Assembly: GCF_030253575.1 (NCBI RefSeq)
Contig: NC_080568.1
Coordinates: 4,873,501 to 4,937,500 of the forward strand
Direction of reading: 5' to 3'
DNA length: 64,000 nt
Source of the DNA: Rhododendron vialii
Lineage: Eukaryota > Streptophyta > Magnoliopsida > Ericales > Ericaceae
Of the stretch, positions 56,589-64,000 are shown piece by piece (the first letter of the stretch is position 1; each line of letters opens with the position of its first letter). Under the pieces are notes generated by a model, which was not told where the DNA came from, ran no database searches, and saw only the letters and a list, made by a program, of their open reading frames with translations. A program made the position numbers and the translations under genes.

Positions 56589-57510
56589 AACAGACTAAGT
56601 CTTCGACTAGTCCCATTTGAAGATTCGACTTTGAATTAGAAACAACTCGGTATTGACGGCGTGACACCTTAACCGGGGTGGCGTGAGCAACGCTGTGCTT
56701 TAGCCGGGGTGGTTGTAAGTGACAAGGCACTTGTAACCTGAATGATATCAATGTCACGACATCAATACTTTGTGGTTCCTTATTGTCGGTTGAATCCTTA
56801 ATCGGGCATGAGCCAAGGACTTAATAAGGTTTGATTTCTCAAAGTCTTGCTGATCTAAGGACTTTGAAAAAAATTAACAACGTGCACCATCGAGATGCAC
56901 GACTCTTCATCGGGTCTAGCAGCGTCCTAATAAGCATAAGACAGACTCGAAAGAGAAAGACAACCTAGAAGCCGCCCTAAACATGCTCCTACACAAAACA
57001 GAATGTATGTATGTATAGTTCCAGAGACGAGTTTGCCTCACGAGTTTCAGACGTTGCCGGAATCCTCAGAATTCTTTTCGGCGATGTGTCCTTGAGTAAA
57101 TCGACAGATCCTAAAAGAAGTCAAAATAGACTAAATCTTTGGCTAGTCCCTTTTGAAGATTCAACTTCGAACTTGGAACAACTCGGCGTTGATGGCGTGA
57201 CACCTTAACCTTGAACACCGCGGTGTATAGTGACAACGCACTTCAACCTGGGTGGCGCTAGTGACACGGCATCACTACTTCGTTGTTCCTTATTGTTGGT
57301 TGAATCCTTAATCGGGCATGAGCCAAGGATGTAGTAAATTTTGATTTCCCAAAGTCTCTTTGAACTAAGGACTTTGCGATTGATAACGAACATTCGACAG
57401 AATGAACGACTCCTCATCGGGTCCAACAACGTCTTAGACAGCGCATGACAAACTTGAAAGACAAGACAACCTTAAGCATGCTCCTATGCAAAATAGTGTA
57501 TGTACAGTGC
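56490..57510. repeat. tandem duplication in the leader of the Tat-like element
   Basis: Two units of about 500 bp (about 56490-57005 and 57025-57510). Shared blocks: AATCCTCAGAATTCTTTT, GGCGTGACACCTTAACC, TTGAATCCTTAATCGGGCAT and CATGCTCCTA. They differ at many positions, so they are older than the insertion itself. Confidence 0.85.
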
Positions 57511-58089
57511 ATGCGATAGGGAAAGCAGTAACACGTAGACAGTATATGGGGTTAGATGCAAGTAATCTTACCCTGTAGGTACTTGTCCTAGTTTGGAGAG
57601 TTCTAATGCTTTGTATATGCAAAGGCTGGTTTTGGCTTGTAACGGGTTCCTCGGACTAGAGCCAAGATATACCTCCCGCTGCCCGCGTAATCGCAGAGCA
57701 ACAGTCAAACGGTAGAATGACTCATCATCGTCGAAGGTTGTTGGTCATTCGGGGTCCCCGAGCTCCGGTAAACCGTGCCGGATTGCCAAAACGATCCAAC
57801 GAGGCTTATCCCACATCGATGCAAATGAAGATGCTAAAGAATTTGATTAATCGAATAGAATCGCAATTTCGCAAATGCCTTTTCAAATTTGGCTCTCTTT
57901 ATTGATCAATACTTAGAAGAAACTACACAAGAGAACAATCGGAAAAGCCCCAGATTGGATGGCCGGACACGAGGTCCCGTTAAATCACCAATCCTTTCTT
58001 TAGCAGCGCGAAGCTCACTATTTTGACAGACTTTTGTGGGATTGTTCTCGAGCGTATTAAAATCTAAGTATAGACCAATATTGATTCGG
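57511..58089. other. 5' leader of the Tat-like element
   Basis: Lies between the leader duplication and the primer-binding site. No gene recognised. Confidence 0.5.
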
Positions 58090-58107
58090 TCCCCAGCAGA
58101 GTCGCCA
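58090..58107 (-). other. primer-binding site of the Tat-like element
   Basis: On the element strand TGGCGACTCTGCTGGGGA follows the 5' LTR after one base. This resembles the tRNA-Arg-type site I recall for Ogre/Tat elements. It fixes the element orientation as minus. Confidence 0.7.
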
Positions 58108-58108
58108 C

Positions 58109-60047
58109 TGTGGGCATGCGTGCCCGTTTTCGGAATTTCCGGATTCCGAGACGCGAGATGCCCGGGTCGAGGGAGCGCGAGTGGGGAAGCAAGCGCTCGC
58201 AAAATACAGAGTCGCCACTCGGGTTTGAAGGTCCGACACCCAAGGAACCGTATTTCGAAGCACTTGCCGCGCTGATTGATTTGAAAAAGTTAAGGAACCA
58301 GTCCGTCATAACCATATCTGGGTTCGGGAGCCAAGTTACGAGAGGGGAAGGGTTTTATGGCACCCCTCTCGCCCAATCCGGAGATCGGTCTCTACTTAGG
58401 CATTTGCGAAAGATGTTTGTTTACGATTTTGTTTGATTAATCAATTTTTAGCCATTTAGGGCGGGGGAACAGTTTAAGGGATTAAAACTGTAACAGTTTG
58501 CAAGATGTGATATATAGCATGGATGAGCGAGATGACGAGTAATAAACAGAACGAAGTTCAAAACATCGATCATACATCAAGACAGCGCCGTGTATGATTT
58601 TGGCACGAAGAAACAGCCAGCTTGCATGCGTGAGTTCATCCGCATGCAAGCAAACCGTCGCGCGACATTCCCATACACTCGCGCGAGTATTCATGTTTCA
58701 CCAATGGTTTGAACTTCATTCCCTTCTGGGCTCTGGAAGGACCAGTGTTCACCCAGGTGCAAACCAAGCAGTTTATGGGTACTTGAAAGTAAACAATATT
58801 ACAGCCAACAGATAGAAATATTATGAAAATGCAACCCCTAAACAGTGGGGGTGTCTAAACAGAGGCCAAGGCCAGGTTGCTCATGCAAGGGCAGTACCTG
58901 GGAAACAGAGAACCCTCGCGCGACAGTATGAGACAGCCGCGCGATTGTTCTGACTGGACTTCCAGGAATTGCTTTGCATACTTAGGGCTCTGAGACATGT
59001 TCAAGAGCATCCCAAGAGCATTCCAAACCAAGAGGTGTTATAAACTAAGCCTAACAATGATTTTCAACATGTAAAACAGCAAAGCAGTAAGCTAAAGCTC
59101 CTTGAAAGACTTTTAAAAGACTACAAGCACAATAATAAACTTAAAGACCAGGGTCCCTTCCCCACGTGGTCCATTCTCACGCAGACAGAATTGTCGCGCG
59201 AGCATACAGGACCATCGCGCGAGGGTTTCCCTGCTAACGGCTCTTGAAACTCTGCCAGCTTTAGGGCCAGAACTGGTATCAATTACCAGCCTTGACCCTG
59301 CCAGCCCCCCTCAGGGGTTCGAACAGTGAGCAGAAAGATATTATACCTTTGCTTTGAGTGCCTTGGAAATGGCTTGAATGATGAGATCGTAAGATTTGGA
59401 GGGTGATTATGTGGGAGTGAGTGGTGTGAGATGTTTGTGCTTGAGTTTTCCTTCTTCTTTCTTGGAGAGAGCTTTTTTTGTAACCCTTTGCAAGGAAGCA
59501 TAAGGGGGGGGTATTTATAGGAGAAGGGGGTTAGTGGATGGCAAACCAAGGCCTTGTAACCAGCCAACAATGCTGGTTACAAATGCTTGGTGGAGGAGTG
59601 GGTGGCAAAGGTGATGGGAGAATGGGGGGTGAGGTGGTGCAAGGGGAGCCCCCCCAGAACGCTGTTCAGCCGAGAAAACGGGGTCACATAGGCCTGTAGC
59701 CCCCTGACCACCACGCAATCTGGGTGAAAATGACAGGTGTTGACCATCGCGCGATGGAGTGAGACCATCGCGCGAGGGTCCAGCCAGCCCCGCGATGGTC
59801 AATGGTCAAAGCTTCGACTTTGACCACCACCTGGCAGACGAACCATCGCGCGAGGGTTCTAGATTGTCGCGCGACATTCAGACCAAGGTCCAGGTTCTGA
59901 TTCAAGGGTTTAAGGGTTAAGGATGGGTTCCACACATGCCAAACTCAAGCCATTCCAAGTTCTCGGGACTGCTTCGACCTGACTCATCATCGGGGAATCA
60001 AATACCGTAAGTAAACTAATCTGGAAGCCCAGATTGGGGTGTCTACA
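58109..60047 (-). repeat. right (element 5') LTR of the Tat-like element
   Basis: Same 1939-bp length as the left LTR, with the same TATAAATA box (59519-59512) and the same TCGCGCGA pairs, all shifted by 9694. Differences noticed: C for T near 58152 (GAGACGCG) and A for G near 58334 (GAGCCAAG). Confidence 0.95.
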
Positions 60048-60052
60048 GTGGT

Positions 60053-60571
60053 TTTTAAATAAAATCGCGGGAACGGTCATTTGTTGAGTTTTGGTAAACT
60101 TACTTTAATGTTTGTTTGGAACGTTTTGAAACTCTAGTAGCCTTTGGGAAGAGGTGCTCCATAATTTTGATCCTACTAATGGAGTGTATCGGATAATCCA
60201 CGGTATTGGTGCTAGTCCATGTACTCGTTTGGGTGAATTGAGTAGATGTGGACGATTACGGCACTGGTTGGAGTTCTCTTCTTTATATTGATTTAGTTTG
60301 TTCCATTCACTAGTCCACATGTGCACAAAGTGTGTTTCTGTGGCTATTACTTGATGACGTTACTAATATGCTTTGAAATGCTTAAATTAGTTATCCAACC
60401 GATTCATGTGAAATGGTGGTTTCGTTTCATTATTTTACTAATTATTGAAGTGTTGCACCGCATGGAGGTATTAGATTAGTTAACTGCTGTGATGACTGTT
60501 GCAGTTGGTTTGTGCCTTTTGGAAGAGTCACTTTGTTGCCTATAAATAAGTGCTTTGCTTGTTCATTTTTG
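60053..60571. other. internal region of the outer element, non-coding part
   Basis: AT-rich, resuming the outer element after the nested insertion. No retroelement domain seen. Confidence 0.4.
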
Positions 60572-61216
60572 ATGTACACACTGCAACACATTCTTTCTGT
60601 CATAATGCCTTCCGAAATTCCTTTGAATATCATATGCCTTTCGGCTCCTTTTCTTCCATCGTTTAACATTGTTTTGGGAGACTGTTCTTCACCTTCAAGT
60701 CTCGAATATATTATTTGGTTTAAAGAATGGAAAGAGGTCTTTGCAAGGCGAGGCCTCTTGGATGAGAGTCAACCGGTGATGATTGATATCTCTTCTGATG
60801 AAGAGGACTCTTTTGTGGTAGAAAGTTCAGTCCAAAACGTTGCTGCTAATCCGGTTAAGGAAATATCGGAACATGGGCCTCAGGAAATTGGAAAAGATTC
60901 ATCCGCGTATGATGATTTTCATAGTCCAAAGGAGATGGCTCCATTGGAAAATGTGGAGGATTCCGATGAGTCTACCGCAGCAATGGGAGGTTCGCCTAGT
61001 GGTATAAACCGTGAATTGTCCCCTCCGCCGGCATTTGAAGGAGTGAGCGAGAGTGTTTATACTTCAACTCCTTTGCATGAATTGCGGACTATGGAAATGG
61101 CGCGAAAGAAATGTCATGATGTTTTTGGTCACAAAGGGCCAATAATTAGGCAAATAGTGCGTAAGAGCATTCCTTGTCCTGAATCTTCAAAGAAGATCAA
61201 ATTTTCGGTTGATTAG
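60572..61216 (+). CDS. unrecognised acidic protein (214 aa) carried by the outer LTR element
   Basis: An intact frame from ATG 60572 to TAG 61216; the open frame itself starts earlier, without an ATG. I do not recognise the family. Residues of about 50-60 read WFKEWKEVFARRG. Then comes VMIDISSDEEDSF, which fits a SUMO-interacting motif (hydrophobic core followed by Ser/Asp/Glu). The middle is acidic and low in complexity. The C-terminal end is basic (RKKCHDVFGHKG, RQIVRKSIP). It could be the tail of a captured host gene or of a transposon-associated protein. There are no Ty1 or Ty3 gag motifs. Confidence 0.5.
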   Translation: MYTLQHILSVIMPSEIPLNIICLSAPFLPSFNIVLGDCSSPSSLEYIIWFKEWKEVFARRGLLDESQPVMIDISSDEEDSFVVESSVQNVAANPVKEISEHGPQEIGKDSSAYDDFHSPKEMAPLENVEDSDESTAAMGGSPSGINRELSPPPAFEGVSESVYTSTPLHELRTMEMARKKCHDVFGHKGPIIRQIVRKSIPCPESSKKIKFSVD

Positions 61217-63584
61217 GATGTTGAAATATGTGTGATAGTTTTATGTATCCACATGCTAAGTAGGTTTGATCCACATTTCTTTTTTTTTTTGGAGATGTAT
61301 GTTGTGTACTATTGTACTTAAATAAAGGATGTTAAGTTGACATTTACGATTTTTATTTGGTGTATGCATATTTTGAGTCCACGATTATGGAGTTCATTAT
61401 ATTGTTGTTTGGGTATGGCTGGAGATAATTACTAGATGCTTGTAATTGTGGTCTTAATCTTAATATTCCTAATTACCCGCACGGTAACGTGAACTCCTTG
61501 GTTTTATTACCCTTTATTAGTTGCCTTGTATTTTATTGTTTGATACAGATAAACTCAATAATATATTGAAAGGGGTTGATTCCATAGCTAGGGGCAACTT
61601 TGGTGGGAGTCACTGTTTTGTGGCCTTGGAAGCAGGAAAGTTTGACTGTTGGGAGTTGAATAGTGATAACTATTTGCGTGTAATTGCTAGTTATCGTTAG
61701 GCAGCAGGTCAATGCAATTTTTCACTTCGGTGTCGTTTCGGAATAGGTGTCGGTTTTTATTAATGGGACTTCTTGACACTTCCCTTTATGGAACGATCAT
61801 GTTCATAAATGTTTCTTTTATGAGCATGGGAATAAGGTTTTATTCATGGATAATTTCGGATGTAGCCAAAGTTTTTGGGGCTTGTCATAGGTGATACTTG
61901 ACATGGTAATTATGTCATGGTGGTGTTTTGGTAACACGGAAATGTGTTATGTGGCTCTCGATGAGCATTGCTTGACGGCCTTATCAAGAACCATATAATG
62001 GTGTTGGAGAAAGTACAAGGTTACAGTACTGTTGGACACGTGGTCGGTGGTGAACAGAATCGGTGACTATTTAAATTATCTCGAATGTTTTGCTTTATGC
62101 AAAATGCTAGATATAGAGTATTCTGAAATCCTAGTTTTGAAAGCCATTTTCAAAACTGAACATACCTTCATAAATTTGAAAATTTATATGCATGTTATTT
62201 GCATAAGGTAATCAAAATGGCGGGTGTTGTGAATTCTTTATATGAATGAGTTTTTATGAGAAAATAAAAACTGACAGGACTCTTCTCTTGCCCTTTATCA
62301 AAATACACTTTGATATATACATGTAAATGTATATATATAGAGAGGTTAAGGATTTAACCCGGGGGTGTAACCCAAAAGGTGTGGCTTTTGGTTTTAGACA
62401 AAATGGTGTGACCATTGGAGGATAACCAAGGGATGTGGTATTTGGATTGAAATGAAAGAGTCATGATTATTCCAAGAAGTATGAAACGTGGTTTTCATTG
62501 GAAGGAATGTTGTTAATGTGGCCTTTAGGTCATGTTCTCCAATGTATATTGGAGAGTAAACAAAGATGTGGAATAGCAGATTCCGATTATCTTGGTTGCA
62601 TAGTTGTTCCAAACAATTATGGCCCACAAGTTAATTAAATCCAAATTAGTTTATTTGGTGGAGTTGGTTTATATGCTTGTAATTGGTATTCGTCAATTAT
62701 GATGGATACAAAGGCGCCTAATATAATTTAAGCATGAAAACCATGGATAAAGAGTAAGTCTATTTTGTGGGGGGTTCTCTTTTGGATTAAAGTGATGATT
62801 TTACGATGAGATGGAGTGACATGGTATTTTGTCACGGATATATTTCTCAGTCACTTAAGAAAGAGGGTTGGTAGTTATGACTGTGGTGGTAGTCCGGACA
62901 AGTGAATCACGTCATAAACTATGGCGATATAGCTATGGAAAATATTGCTTGTACGGCAATGGTTTTATTTACTCTTGAAAGAGGTTTGATGTGAGAAACA
63001 TCAAAATGGATGGGATTTTAGCCCGATTTGTTCGATCACTCTTGGTGGAAACTCGACTCAACGCTTGACCATACCTCAAGTCTCGAGTTCAATGAGCTAA
63101 GTACACCATATGTCGTGGTTGTAAGCACTTAATTTTTAAATTGATCCATCCCAAGGTAAAGTGCTTGGTACCTATAATGTAGAAAATAAGAGGGTGAACT
63201 ACTTAGTTCTTAATAGAATTTTTGTGTTGTAATTACAGGAACACTGACAAAATCCACCTATATGAGTGTGGAGGTGGTGCCGCTTCCTATAGGTCTCGGG
63301 GGCTTTTGACTTTCGAGCACTCATGAAACCAAGATATAGACCCAAGGCCAATACATGGGTCGGCTTTTATGAATTACCTAAGGAGAAGAAAATTTTGTGT
63401 GTGAAACATGTCTGGTTAATCAACAAGGATTGCTAGTTCAAAGACAAGTCTACTATGCTCTTCCGACTAACTTTGATGTGCCTTCACTAAGTGAATGGTT
63501 CAAATCAAGATACCTTCATTTATGCACAAATTTTCCGAGCTTAAACAATTTTTATTTTCAATATTTTGAAAAATGGTGGGGGAT
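61217..63584. other. internal region of the outer element, 3' part
   Basis: Long AT-rich non-coding stretch up to the polypurine tract (about 63571-63583). Short frames at 61712-61894 and 63397-63636 show no family motif. Confidence 0.45.
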
Positions 63585-64000
63585 TGTTGGAACATTTCCA
63601 AAATATTTAATGGATATTAAATGTAAATATTGCTGAACGGTTTTAATCTAAGTGGCGTGACTATTCAGGTTAAATGAATAGACGTGAACATTGGATTTTA
63701 GCATAAAATGTGTGTCTGTTCAGGTTAAATGAATAGACATTACCAGACCAAAAGGTGTGACTATTGCATTTAATCAAAGAGGTGTAATCTTTAGCCAACG
63801 GTCACGATCTATGCCTATAAAAGGCAAATAGTTCTACCAATTGAAAGAAGAGAGATAATCAGAATCATTCTAATTGTTGTTTCTCTCTAGAACTATCTCC
63901 TACGATTATACTTGAGGGGTTCACAAAATCCAAAGGTATTCGGGTCTCTCTTCGTTTGTACATAACGCAGTTAGACAATAGTTGGAAACTGGGCTTCATT
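63585..64000 (+). repeat. 3' LTR of the outer element (cut by window end)
   Basis: It begins TGTTGG and matches the 5' LTR, with TATAAAA at 63816-63822. It lacks about 45 bp present in the 5' LTR (about 47309-47354, between GGTGTGA and CTATTGCATTT) and has scattered substitutions. Confidence 0.9.

Larger units (their letters stand above)
48415..60047 (-). mobile_element. nested Ty3 Tat/Ogre-like LTR retrotransposon, pol-deleted
   Basis: LTRs of 1939 bp at both ends (48415-50353 and 58109-60047) and a 5-bp target duplication gtggt (48410-48414 and 60048-60052). On the element strand (minus) the LTR begins TGTAGACACCCC, typical of Tat-lineage elements. The order is then a primer-binding site, a gag-like frame (56588-55011), a short scar of reverse transcriptase (about 54450-54340), a long tandem-repeat region, a polypurine tract (50366-50354) and the 3' LTR. 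Protease, RNase H and integrase are missing, so it must use enzymes from other elements. I saw only two differences between its LTRs. Confidence 0.93.
47133..64000 (+). mobile_element. LTR retrotransposon, non-autonomous, continuing past the window
   Basis: The 5' LTR is 47133-47748 and the 3' LTR starts at 63585. Just before the 3' LTR is a polypurine tract (AAATGGTGGGGGA), as in plant Copia elements. After removing the nested element (48415-60047 plus one target copy) the internal part is about 4.2 kb. I see no gag, protease, integrase or reverse transcriptase in it. One intact acidic frame is present (60572-61216). The LTRs differ by several substitutions and an indel of about 45 bp, so this element is older than the one inside it. 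Confidence 0.8.

Overview
This is plant nuclear DNA, most likely from a eudicot. The genes are split by GT-AG introns, the intergenic DNA is AT-rich, miniature inverted-repeat elements are common, and the last 17 kb is nested LTR retrotransposons. I cannot name the species.

Layout. An F-box pseudogene lies at 584-1824 (+), followed by a decayed LINE 3' end at 3236-4320 (-). A ten-exon chloroplast TrpD-like (anthranilate phosphoribosyltransferase-like) gene runs 11409-4622 (-). A nearly perfect 372-bp palindrome sits about 90 bp upstream of its start codon. PHS1 (POOR HOMOLOGOUS SYNAPSIS 1, meiotic pairing) runs 15950-21101 (+); its exon-4/exon-5 block is duplicated in tandem. The AP-1 clathrin adaptor mu subunit (AP1M2-type, 428 aa) runs 23239-29631 (+). 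Two tandem tryptophan aminotransferase genes (TAA1/TAR family, auxin synthesis) lie at 35310-30047 (-) and 42275-38501 (-). The first exon of a FAD-dependent monooxygenase is at 46466-46548 (+), and its next exon is not in the window. From 47133 to beyond the window end lies an LTR retrotransposon without a recognisable pol. A younger Tat/Ogre-like Ty3 element (48415-60047, element strand -) is nested inside it, with 1939-bp LTRs that are almost identical and a 5-bp target duplication (gtggt).

How the parts relate. I reconstructed exon-intron structures for five genes by joining open reading frames at splice sites. All five give frames of family length: 588, 388, 428, 393 and 391 aa. The genes do not form one pathway. 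The two TAR genes arose from a segmental duplication that also copied part of intron 10 and the 3' flank of AP1M2; the junction is near 35704-35713. Because the two segments are paralogous, each serves as an empty site for insertions in the other: a hAT element, a SINE, a LINE end and a partial MITE.

Most notable signals: (1) five pairs of the 8-bp palindrome TCGCGCGA in each Tat LTR, always 21 bp apart start to start; (2) the 372-bp palindrome at the TrpD-like promoter; (3) a run of related minisatellites at 50930-52480; (4) the internal duplication in PHS1; (5) the duplicated TAR segment with its dated insertions; (6) a TrpD-like enzyme lacking the GTGGD PRPP loop.
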